Below, piece by piece: positions 16,526 through 23,694 of a DNA stretch of 64,000 nt. Each line of letters opens with the position of its first letter. Position 1 is the first letter of the stretch. The translations under genes were made by a program, and so were the position numbers. Origin of the DNA: CBDBIK01 sp965206145 (GTDB lineage Bacteria; Pseudomonadota; Alphaproteobacteria; TMED109); contig CBDBIK010000005.1 of assembly GCA_965206145.1 (NCBI GenBank), positions 558,001 through 622,000 on the forward strand. The letters are read 5' to 3'. Under the pieces are notes generated by a model. That model was given only the letters and a program-made list of their open reading frames with translations. It made no database searches and was not told the DNA's origin.

Positions 16526-18568
16526 CTAGCTGAGAATCGAACCGTTTTCCAAGGTTTTCGCAAGTTCCGAGGTGTGAGGATTTGCGAGTAGCCTACGGAG
16601 TTGCTCGGGCTCGTGCACCGGTAGGGAGCAAGATCTTTCCCGGCACACATAGGCTTGCGCACCTTTTGCTTTTTCGTTGTGTGGTGAGAGAGGAAACGTT
16701 TCCCCTTCCTCAAGAATCCGAATGACACATCCGATTGGAGAGTCCATGCGAGCCGTGCGGGCAAGGGTGCGTGCACCGTCTCCGTCACCACCCGGCACAA
16801 TCGCCACCTGCACGGCACTGCGCAAGGTATCGGCGGCTGATAGCACGGAGGGAAAGGCGATGGGCGCTCGCCGGACAGCTCCCATGAAGGAACCAATAAT
16901 GTGCTCAGCAGATTCACGCCAACGGTCCTCGCCAGTGAGAAGCCACAGCCGAGCTTGTACCTCGGCCGCCACTCCGCCACCGGCGGGAGTGGCGTCGTCC
17001 GTGCCCGCACGGGAGCGGGCCACCAACGCTTCGCCATCATCGGCGGTACGCCAGTAGCCTCCGTCGCCGGTGGAAAAGTGTTTATCGAGAATCTCCATCC
17101 ATTCGATGGCATGGTCGAGGGTTCCCGCGGTGCGGCCGGCGTCATGGAGGGCAAGGCTTGCATCCGCCATGAAAACATAATCGTCGAGCATTCCCTTGTG
17201 GCGGGCCCGTCCGTCGCGCCAGGAATGGAAGAAGCGCCCGCCCTCTGTCATTTTCGAGACGATGAACCAGAAAGCTTGCTCCGCTGCGTCCACCCAGTTT
17301 TCTTCATCGCAGCTGCCTCCTGCCTCGGCGAGTGCCGCGATGGCAAGGCCGTTCCAGTCGGCGAGCACTTTGTCATCGAATCCGGGGCGGACACGCGCGT
17401 CCCTTCGGGAGAGCAGTACATCCCGGAGTGGACGGAGACGGGCATCTTCCTTTTTGTCAAAAGGGGCGGCATCAAGGCGGTTGGGGATGTTGCTCCCTTC
17501 CCAGTTTCCCTGCTCGGAAATTCCGTACGCTTCTCGGAAAACTCCTGCGTCCGTTCCCAGGGTCTCGTCGATCTGGTCCGCAGACCACACGTAATAACGC
17601 CCCTCTGTACCTTCGCTGTCGGCGTCAAGAGAGCTTGCGAAGCCGCCTCCATCCATGCGCATCTCGCGCAGCATCCAAGAGATGGTCTCGTCCATTCGCG
17701 CCCGGTATAGCGGCTCAGGTTCGCTTCTCCAGACACGCGCAAGCAGGCGCACGTACTGGGCATTGTCGTAAAGCATTTTTTCGAAATGCGGGACGAGCCA
17801 GCGATCATCCACCGAGTAACGCGCGATACCGCCGCCGATGTGGTCGTAAATCCCCCCTTCGGACATGCCATTAAGCGTGGCGATGACGCGCTCGGATGCA
17901 GGACCTGCATCTGAGCGGCCCTTCCGTCGCCAGAGAAAATCAAGAGACGGGCAGTTCGGGAATTTCGGCGCACCGAAGAAACCTCCCCGAGTGGGATCAA
18001 TCGCCTCACCGATGCGCGTAGCGGCCGCGTCGAGGAATTCCTGATCGGGAGCTTCGCCCGGCTGTGCAGCGCCGAGTCCGCTCAGGCTCTTTTCGATTGC
18101 CTCGGCGTTGGCGCGAATCCGCGCCGGATCGGAAAAAAAGGTATCGCTGACCGCTCTCAGGACATCGGGAAAGCCTGGGTGTCCGTGCCGCGTTTCAGGC
18201 GGGAAATAGGTGCCGCCCCAGAAGGGTTTGCGGTTAGGATCGAGGAACATGGTGAGTGGCCAGCCACCGTGCTGGCCAAGCGAATGGAGCGAAGACATGT
18301 AGACGTGATCCACGTCGGGACGCTCCTCACGGTCAACCTTGATGTTGACGAAGAGCCGGTTCATGAGTTCGGCGGTCTCAGGGTTTTCGAAGGATTCGTG
18401 TGCCATCACGTGGCACCAATGGCAGGCGGCGTAGCCGATGGAGAGAAGGACGGGCTTTCTTTCCCGGGCAGCCACTTCGAAGGCCTCGTCGCACCAGGGC
18501 CACCAATGGACGGGGTTGTCCTTGTGCTGGAGGAGATAGGGACTTGTCTCGTCGCCGAGGCGGTTCAT
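16526..18568 (-). CDS. DUF255 thioredoxin-domain protein (YyaL/SPATA20 family)
   Basis: The 680-aa protein starts with the family signature NRLGDETSPYLLQHKDNPV and carries a thioredoxin-like domain with ACHWCHVM (Cys 49 and 52), then GGWPLTMFLDP and GGTYFPP. The rest resembles an (alpha/alpha)6 glycosidase-type fold (PHFEKMLYDNAQ; LADWNGLAI). The molecular role of this widespread family is unsettled. The start at 18568 is chosen because the signature begins there; the open frame upstream is an unrelated extension over the divergent promoter region. Confidence 0.9.
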   Translation of the reverse strand: MNRLGDETSPYLLQHKDNPVHWWPWCDEAFEVAARERKPVLLSIGYAACHWCHVMAHESFENPETAELMNRLFVNIKVDREERPDVDHVYMSSLHSLGQHGGWPLTMFLDPNRKPFWGGTYFPPETRHGHPGFPDVLRAVSDTFFSDPARIRANAEAIEKSLSGLGAAQPGEAPDQEFLDAAATRIGEAIDPTRGGFFGAPKFPNCPSLDFLWRRKGRSDAGPASERVIATLNGMSEGGIYDHIGGGIARYSVDDRWLVPHFEKMLYDNAQYVRLLARVWRSEPEPLYRARMDETISWMLREMRMDGGGFASSLDADSEGTEGRYYVWSADQIDETLGTDAGVFREAYGISEQGNWEGSNIPNRLDAAPFDKKEDARLRPLRDVLLSRRDARVRPGFDDKVLADWNGLAIAALAEAGGSCDEENWVDAAEQAFWFIVSKMTEGGRFFHSWRDGRARHKGMLDDYVFMADASLALHDAGRTAGTLDHAIEWMEILDKHFSTGDGGYWRTADDGEALVARSRAGTDDATPAGGGVAAEVQARLWLLTGEDRWRESAEHIIGSFMGAVRRAPIAFPSVLSAADTLRSAVQVAIVPGGDGDGARTLARTARMDSPIGCVIRILEEGETFPLSPHNEKAKGAQAYVCRERSCSLPVHEPEQLRRLLANPHTSELAKTLENGSILS

Positions 18569-18721
18569 GCGGGTCTCCAGAAGGTTTCCGGGTTTTGCAG
18601 CTCGGCTTTTATTATGGAGTAGGAGGTGTGCAGCCGTTCGGCTTTCCCGGAATTCGCTCCGAGCGGGTATAAGACGAACCGGTGAGTCACGCCCCTGGGA
18701 TGGATCGTGGAGAAGGCGAGG

Positions 18722-19045
18722 ATGCAACCCTACTATCGCGCGCACGTGTTTTGCTGCACCAACATTCGAACACCTGGACACGAACGCGGGTGTTGTCACG
18801 ACCGCGAAGGTGCCAGACTGCGCAACTACATGAAGGCGCGGGCGAAGGAAATGAAGCTTGGCGACGTGCGTATAAATGCCTCCGGGTGTCTTGACCGGTG
18901 TGAGCTGGGCCCGGTGATGGTCGTCTATCCTGATGCCATCTGGTACTCGTGCCGAACGACAAAAGACGTGGATGAGGTTCTCGAATCGCATGTGAAGAAC
19001 GGCAAGCCAGTGGAAAGACTGTTTCTTCCGCCCCGTGAGGGCTAG
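18722..19045 (+). CDS. thioredoxin-like [2Fe-2S] ferredoxin
   Basis: A 107-aa protein with Cys in HVFCCTN and GCLDRCELGP, the pattern of the (2Fe-2S) ferredoxin-like thioredoxin fold (Clostridium/Shethna-type and NuoE-like). It probably carries electrons in the cytoplasm for an unknown partner. An ATG at 18722 follows an AAGGCGAGG-type site; an in-frame GTG at 18707 is an alternative. It ends 10 bp before mnmE and is divergent from the DUF255 gene. Confidence 0.85.
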   Translation: MQPYYRAHVFCCTNIRTPGHERGCCHDREGARLRNYMKARAKEMKLGDVRINASGCLDRCELGPVMVVYPDAIWYSCRTTKDVDEVLESHVKNGKPVERLFLPPREG

Positions 19046-19055
19046 GAATAGGCCC

Positions 19056-20369
19056 ATGCCCGCTAGTGATACGATCGTTGCCCTGGCAAGCGGGCTTCCG
19101 CCGGCGGGCGTTGCTGTCGTGCGCATCTCGGGATCTCTCGCAAAAGAGACGATGACCCTCCTCGTGGACGTCCCCTTTCCCGCCAGGCGGATGGTCCGGG
19201 CAAGAATCCGAAACGGTGATGGCACTCCGCTCGACGACGGGCTCGCCGTATTCTTTCCCGGTCCTGAGAGCTTCACCGGAGAGGATGTGGGCGAACTTCA
19301 TCTCCACGGAAGCAGGGCCGTTATCGACGAGGTTATCGAAGCGCTTTGTGCGCATCCCCAAGTACGTCCGGCGGAGCGGGGAGAGTTTTCGCAGCGTGCG
19401 TTCGCGAACGGGAAGATAGACCTCATTCAGGCGGAGGGGATCGCCGATCTGGTCGCGGCCGAGACCCGCTTCCAACGGATCCAGGCCGTGAGACAGATGG
19501 AGGGGGAACAAAGCGCGCGTTATGACGGATGGCGTGAGCGTGCGCTGGATGCGCTTGTCTGTGCGGAGGCCTCGCTCGATTTTATTGACGAGGCTGATGT
19601 GGGCACGGAACCGAGCGATGCCCCTACTCTGCTCGCATTAGCTCGAGAAATCCGGAAGCACCTTGACGACGGTCGCCGGGGAGAACGTCTCCGGGAAGGG
19701 TTTCGGGTTGCGGTTTTGGGGCCTCCCAATGCAGGAAAATCAAGCCTTGTGAACCTTCTCGCGCGACGGGACGTCGCCATCGTCTCGAACCAAGCCGGCA
19801 CGACCCGGGACGTGGTCGAGACGCGCCTCGACTTGGACGGGTGGCCGGTGACGATTGCGGACACTGCGGGACTTCGTGAATCTGATGACGAAATCGAGCA
19901 GGAGGGAATCCGGCGTGCCCATGACTGGGGGCGCTCAGCTGACCTTTGCCTCGTGGTCGGAGATCTGGAGACAGGAATTCTCCCAGAGTTGCCCGACTGG
20001 GCAGAACGGAGTTTGTGTGTCTGGAACAAGTCCGACTTGGACGATGGGGTTGCAGACGCGCATGGAGAAGATCTGTTGGTCTCGTGTAAGACCGGCGAGG
20101 GGATTGATGTGTTGATCGACCGGGTGCAGGAGGTGATTGCTACAGGTGTCGGAAATCCCGAAGCGGGATTGTCGCTTACGCGTGCTCGCCACAGGGATGC
20201 GCTCATCGCGACAGCGGATGCGCTTGAGAGTGCCGCCGGTACTGGTACGGCCGAACTGGTTGCTGAAGAGTTGCGTGCGGCGGTTGAGGCACTCGGACGG
20301 ATTACTGGAAGGGTGGATGTCGAAGAAGTGCTCGATCGGGTGTTTGCAAGCTTCTGCATCGGGAAATAG
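19056..20369 (+). CDS. mnmE: tRNA uridine-5-carboxymethylaminomethyl GTPase MnmE
   Basis: MnmE, with MnmG, modifies wobble U34 of several tRNAs. The 437-aa product has the N-terminal folate-binding domain (TIVALASGLPPAGVAVVRISG), a G domain with GPPNAGKSSL (P-loop), GTTRD and DTAG, and ends with the obligatory CIGK. It directly precedes mnmG (69-bp gap). ATG 19056 is preferred over the in-frame GTG at 19035, which falls inside the end of the ferredoxin gene. Confidence 0.95.
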   Translation: MPASDTIVALASGLPPAGVAVVRISGSLAKETMTLLVDVPFPARRMVRARIRNGDGTPLDDGLAVFFPGPESFTGEDVGELHLHGSRAVIDEVIEALCAHPQVRPAERGEFSQRAFANGKIDLIQAEGIADLVAAETRFQRIQAVRQMEGEQSARYDGWRERALDALVCAEASLDFIDEADVGTEPSDAPTLLALAREIRKHLDDGRRGERLREGFRVAVLGPPNAGKSSLVNLLARRDVAIVSNQAGTTRDVVETRLDLDGWPVTIADTAGLRESDDEIEQEGIRRAHDWGRSADLCLVVGDLETGILPELPDWAERSLCVWNKSDLDDGVADAHGEDLLVSCKTGEGIDVLIDRVQEVIATGVGNPEAGLSLTRARHRDALIATADALESAAGTGTAELVAEELRAAVEALGRITGRVDVEEVLDRVFASFCIGK

Positions 20370-20438
20370 GCAGGCTCTGACGAATTTGACGGAGGGTTGG
20401 TAGTTTCTCTCGGTTGAATTCCATTCCTTGGAGGGGCA

Positions 20439-22340
20439 ATGGGAAATTTCCGGTCCACAGACTCTCGATATGACGTGATCGTGGTGGGGGGTGGTCACGC
20501 AGGTTGCGAGGCAGCAGCTGCATCTGCGCGTGCAGGCGCACACACCCTTCTTGCCACGCACAAATTCGCAACCATCGGCACGATGTCATGTAATCCGGCC
20601 TTTGGGGGGGTTGGCAAAGGGCACCTTGTGCGAGAAGTGGATGCTCTCGATGGATTGATTGCGAAAGCTGCGGACAAAGCCGGAATTCAATTTCGGGTGC
20701 TGAACCGTAGCCGCGGTCCTGCGGTTCGGGGTCCACGCTGCCAAGCAGACAGAGCCCTTTACAAGATCGCGATGCAGGATTTGCTTTTAGAAATACAACT
20801 CATTGATATTAAAGAAATTTCTGTAGAAGATATTGTTCTTGGTTCGGGCTTACGGGCAGAGGGGGTGGTGCTAGGAGACGGCAGCGTCATCCGCGCTGGG
20901 GCGATCGTGATCGCGACGGGAACGTTTCTTCGGGGAATGATCCACATCGGTGAAAAGCGGATGCCGGCAGGGCGGATTGGTGAAAAACCATCGACGGGGC
21001 TTGCGAAGACGTTCGAAGGTGTGGGCTTCCGGATGGATCGGCTCAAAACAGGAACACCCCCACGCCTCGACGGGCGAACCATCGAGTGGAAAGCCTTGGA
21101 AGTGCAGGAGGGAGACGATCCGCCTGAGCCTCTTTCGCTGATAACAGAACAGGTGATATCTGCGCAGGTGCCGTGCCACATCACATGGACGAATGCAGAC
21201 ATGCACGAGCTGGTGAGGGCAAATTTGCACCGCACACCAATGCATTCAGGAAAAATTAAAGGAAAGGGCCCTCGCTATTGTCCCTCCATCGAGGATAAGG
21301 TTGTGCGCTTTGCCTCACGCCCCCAACACCAAATCTTCCTTGAGCCCGAGAGTCTTGATGACCACGTGGTCTACCCGAACGGGATATCGACCTCGCTCCC
21401 GGAGGAAGTTCAGCGCGAGATGATCTCCTGCATTTCAGGACTGGAGAACACGAGTATCTTGCGACCTGGCTACGCTATCGAATACGATTATGTTGACCCG
21501 AGAGAGCTTTCTCCTGTCCTGGAAACGGCTCGGATTGAGGGACTTTTCCTTGCAGGCCAGATCAATGGCACGACGGGTTACGAGGAGGCGGCCGCCCAGG
21601 GCCTGATCGCTGGTGTCAACGCTGCTGGGAAAGCAGGCGGAAATGAGCCCTTTGTTGTTGACCGAGCGGATGCGTATATGGGCGTGATGATAGACGACCT
21701 CACGACTCGAGGCGCGCCGGAGCCCTACCGAATGCTCACGTCTCGCTCTGAATACAGATTACGGCTTCGGGTGGATAACGCTGACCAGCGTCTTACTTCA
21801 CGGGGAGTTCGTCATGGAATCGTGGGGTCGGACAGGGCCCGGGCATTTTGCAGGAAACTTCGAAAGCTTAAACAAGGGCGAACTCTTCTTGACAAGTTTT
21901 CTGCAACGCCTTCCCAAGTCCGTGCGTATGGAATTAAGGTATCAAGCGACGGGGTGCGTCGCACGGCGGCATCTCTTCTTTCCCATCCAGGCATGACTGT
22001 GGAGCGACTTGCAGCGATTTGGCCGGAATTACGATCTCTGGATTCTAAGACTCGGGAAATTTTGGAGACAGATGCCCTGTATTCTGCGTACCGCGCACGC
22101 CAAGATGAAGATATTCGCTCCTATCGTCGGGATGTGGCTGTGGAAATCCCGCGTTCACTTGATTACGAGCGTGTGAGAGGTCTGTCTGGCGAGGCACGAA
22201 CGGCCTTGCGGGACGCCCGTCCCCTTACCCTTGCTGCTGCGGCACGTCTTCCCGGTGTGACACCCACAGCACTCACGGCACTCGTGGCACATATGCGGAA
22301 TGGTAAAATCTTTCGAGGACAAAAATCCTCTAAAGTCTGA
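20439..22340 (+). CDS. mnmG: tRNA uridine-5-carboxymethylaminomethyl synthesis enzyme MnmG
   Basis: This 633-aa FAD enzyme is the partner of MnmE. The dinucleotide fold VVGGGHAGCEAA is near residue 16; the family blocks TMSCNPAFGGVGKGHLVREVDALDG, GTFLRGMIHIG and GQINGTTGYEEAAAQGL are present. GGAGG stands 8 nt before ATG 20439. In most alphaproteobacteria rsmG, parA and parB follow; here the gene is followed by two parS palindromes and then an accessory island, and no rsmG is seen. Confidence 0.96.
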   Translation: MGNFRSTDSRYDVIVVGGGHAGCEAAAASARAGAHTLLATHKFATIGTMSCNPAFGGVGKGHLVREVDALDGLIAKAADKAGIQFRVLNRSRGPAVRGPRCQADRALYKIAMQDLLLEIQLIDIKEISVEDIVLGSGLRAEGVVLGDGSVIRAGAIVIATGTFLRGMIHIGEKRMPAGRIGEKPSTGLAKTFEGVGFRMDRLKTGTPPRLDGRTIEWKALEVQEGDDPPEPLSLITEQVISAQVPCHITWTNADMHELVRANLHRTPMHSGKIKGKGPRYCPSIEDKVVRFASRPQHQIFLEPESLDDHVVYPNGISTSLPEEVQREMISCISGLENTSILRPGYAIEYDYVDPRELSPVLETARIEGLFLAGQINGTTGYEEAAAQGLIAGVNAAGKAGGNEPFVVDRADAYMGVMIDDLTTRGAPEPYRMLTSRSEYRLRLRVDNADQRLTSRGVRHGIVGSDRARAFCRKLRKLKQGRTLLDKFSATPSQVRAYGIKVSSDGVRRTAASLLSHPGMTVERLAAIWPELRSLDSKTREILETDALYSAYRARQDEDIRSYRRDVAVEIPRSLDYERVRGLSGEARTALRDARPLTLAAAARLPGVTPTALTALVAHMRNGKIFRGQKSSKV

Positions 22341-22354
22341 TTTCAGGCCGTTTT

Positions 22355-22372
22355 GTGTTTCACGTGAAACAC
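22355..22372. promoter_or_regulatory. parS centromere-like site 1
   Basis: An 18-bp perfect palindrome whose core TGTTTCACGTGAAACA (22356-22371) is the canonical chromosomal parS recognised by ParB. It lies 15 bp after the mnmG stop. The matching parA/parB genes are in the window at 47.1-48.8 kb. Confidence 0.93.
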
Positions 22373-22410
22373 GACGACGATTGTGGGCCTGTTTTTGCTT
22401 AAAACCTAGG

Positions 22411-22442
22411 TTGATCAATGTTTCACGTGAAACATTGATCAA
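22411..22442. promoter_or_regulatory. parS centromere-like site 2
   Basis: A second copy of the same 16-bp core (22419-22434) sits at the centre of a 32-bp perfect palindrome, with flanking arms TTGATCAA on both sides. Core centres of the two sites are 63 bp apart. Long flanking symmetry is more than ParB needs and may reflect additional binding or a hairpin. Confidence 0.93.
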
Positions 22443-22511
22443 CTCCACCGGAAATTCCCCCACCCTAGCAATGTTCGCCTGGAATATTTTTAGGGGATTA
22501 TATCGAATAGT

Positions 22512-22850
22512 TGCCGCGCGACGGTGCCGTGCGGGAAAGAGCACGGATGGAGTCTCAGCTACCTCTACCCGCCGTTTCTGCAACAGGCGAAGCGGGTACT
22601 GATGCCGGATGGCCTGCTGCTAGCGAAAATCACAGACACCGTGAACAACCATCGTCAGCGGTGAGCTCACTGCGACTTTATGAGCATGGCGGAGGATGCG
22701 GGGTTCACAGTCTGCGACCTGGTCGTGAAGGTTCGGAACGGGCCGATGCTGTCTACCAAGTGGCAGAATGCACATCACGCCCGCAAGCGTCACTGTTTCT
22801 GGATCGTGTGCAGGAACGGCAAATACAGCGAGCGCAAGCGTTCGTCTGTC
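22512..22850 (+). pseudogene. DNA methyltransferase C-terminal remnant
   Basis: Read in one plus-strand frame this gives GWSLSYLYPPFLQQAKRVL, then MPDGLLLAKITD, an in-frame TGA (where a Trp would fit, HRQ-R-stop-AHCDF), then VVKVRNGPML...HHARKRHCFWIVCR. The pattern is that of the C-terminal part of a SAM-dependent methyltransferase found in phage-like and plasmid modules. The start is missing: homology begins right after the left inverted repeat. Its end overlaps the convergent nuclease gene. It is broken by truncation and a nonsense codon. Confidence 0.6.
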
Positions 22851-23323
22851 ACTGCTTCGGCGGTAAAGAGCGCGTCCCATTGGTTAGTCCGATGGGTGCC
22901 TGGGCGGCCGCTTCCGGGCGTCTTACTGCCGAATCCGCTGTGGTTCCATTCGGACTCGTAGTGAGCCATCAGCGCGTACTCGGCAGCGGATACCCACCAA
23001 TCGCTGGCGAATGTCAGGTAGCGGCAGCCGATATCAGCGAGACTGATGTTCTTCCGCTTCTCGATCTTGCCGACATGCTCATTCAGCCGCTGCCGGAGGG
23101 TCCGGCGACTCTTGGTCGTCGTGGCGGACGATTTGCCTACGTACACCAGCCGGCCGTGGAAGTAGAGCGCATAGATGCCGCTTTCTGTGGGCGCGACTCC
23201 GCGTGCGGGTTGGAACAATGGGCTGGCTTCCAACTTCTCGACAACCTGTACTCTGATCCCTCTATCGAGATCAAACTCGAACCTGTGCGGATCGCGTGAC
23301 ATAGCGGCCATTATCGCCGCCAA
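22790..23323 (-). CDS. GIY-YIG type II restriction endonuclease, Eco29kI-like
   Basis: A 177-aa protein with GIYALYF (residues 49-55) and YVGKS (61-65), then LRQRLNEH, a Glu in SAAEYAL (116) and Asn in SEWNHSGFG (128). This order matches the GIY-YIG catalytic core of the Eco29kI/NgoMIII restriction family, including the conserved PGSGRPG after the core. The frame is intact. A second Met at residue 8 could be the real start. The only neighbouring methyltransferase is a broken fragment, so the nuclease is unprotected locally and may be inactive, silent or controlled by a methylase elsewhere. Confidence 0.78.
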   Translation of the reverse strand: MAAIMAAMSRDPHRFEFDLDRGIRVQVVEKLEASPLFQPARGVAPTESGIYALYFHGRLVYVGKSSATTTKSRRTLRQRLNEHVGKIEKRKNISLADIGCRYLTFASDWWVSAAEYALMAHYESEWNHSGFGSKTPGSGRPGTHRTNQWDALFTAEAVTDERLRSLYLPFLHTIQKQ

Positions 23324-23337
23324 CCGGGAGAATCACC

Positions 23338-23505
23338 ATGAGCGACAAGCGCAAGCCGGTTGTAACGCTGGTCAACAGCTACTACCAGCCCACTAAGGCA
23401 GAGATGGAGGAACCTTTGGAGTTTCCCGAGGGAACCACGCCGGAAGACCTTGCCAGGGGCGTGACGCGGCCGGTGAACGTGAGTTGGGTTGACCAGCCGG
23501 AATAG
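23338..23505 (+). CDS. small conserved protein of mobile modules (55 aa)
   Basis: A 55-aa ORF starting MSDKRKPVVTLVNSYYQPTK with GGGAG 8 nt upstream. The LVNS-YQP-KAE-EE pattern resembles small proteins I associate with phage/plasmid-like modules of alphaproteobacteria, beside methylases and DUF5681 proteins. Function unknown. It is divergent from the nuclease gene and precedes another tiny ORF. Confidence 0.5.
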   Translation: MSDKRKPVVTLVNSYYQPTKAEMEEPLEFPEGTTPEDLARGVTRPVNVSWVDQPE

Positions 23506-23508
23506 CCC

Positions 23509-23610
23509 GTGGTCGCGCTACTCGACAGGCTTGCCTTCACCGTCCTGATAGTGCTGTTCGTCGCGGTCTGCGTGCTGGCGACGTGGGCCTGGTGGGACTC
23601 GTGGCACTGA
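23509..23610 (+). CDS. tiny single-span membrane protein (33 aa)
   Basis: A GTG-initiated 33-aa ORF starts 3 nt after the previous stop and consists almost wholly of one hydrophobic helix (LAFTVLIVLFVAVCVLATWAW). It sits just inside the right inverted repeat. The close coupling supports a real gene, but there is no functional clue. Confidence 0.4.
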   Translation: MVALLDRLAFTVLIVLFVAVCVLATWAWWDSWH

Positions 23611-23694
23611 TGCGCGCTCCGGGACTTTGGGCACTATTCGATATAATCCCCTTTGTTTGGCGTTAACCCTGGAAACCTGGTGGGATGCCGCGGT

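Larger units (their letters stand above)
22492..23652. mobile_element. TIR-bounded 1.16-kb segment carrying restriction-modification genes
   Basis: A 20-bp sequence beginning AGGGGATTATATCG at 22492-22511 occurs as a perfect inverted copy at 23633-23652. Between them lie a methyltransferase remnant, an intact GIY-YIG nuclease and two tiny ORFs, but no transposase. No flanking target duplication is visible. The tips (GGGG-A-TTATA) resemble those of the IS1595-like element at 27.0-29.8 kb (GGGG-C-TTATA), so mobilisation in trans by an IS1595-type transposase is plausible but inferred. Confidence 0.65.

Noticed and set aside
22355..22442. parS palindromes as an ordinary transcription terminator of mnmG
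   Set aside because: No T-tract follows and the core is the exact ParB consensus, present twice.
22511..23299. 262-residue plus-strand open frame through the cassette
   Set aside because: Runs antisense to the GIY-YIG nuclease and mixes frames; only the methyltransferase fragment in another frame has recognisable motifs.
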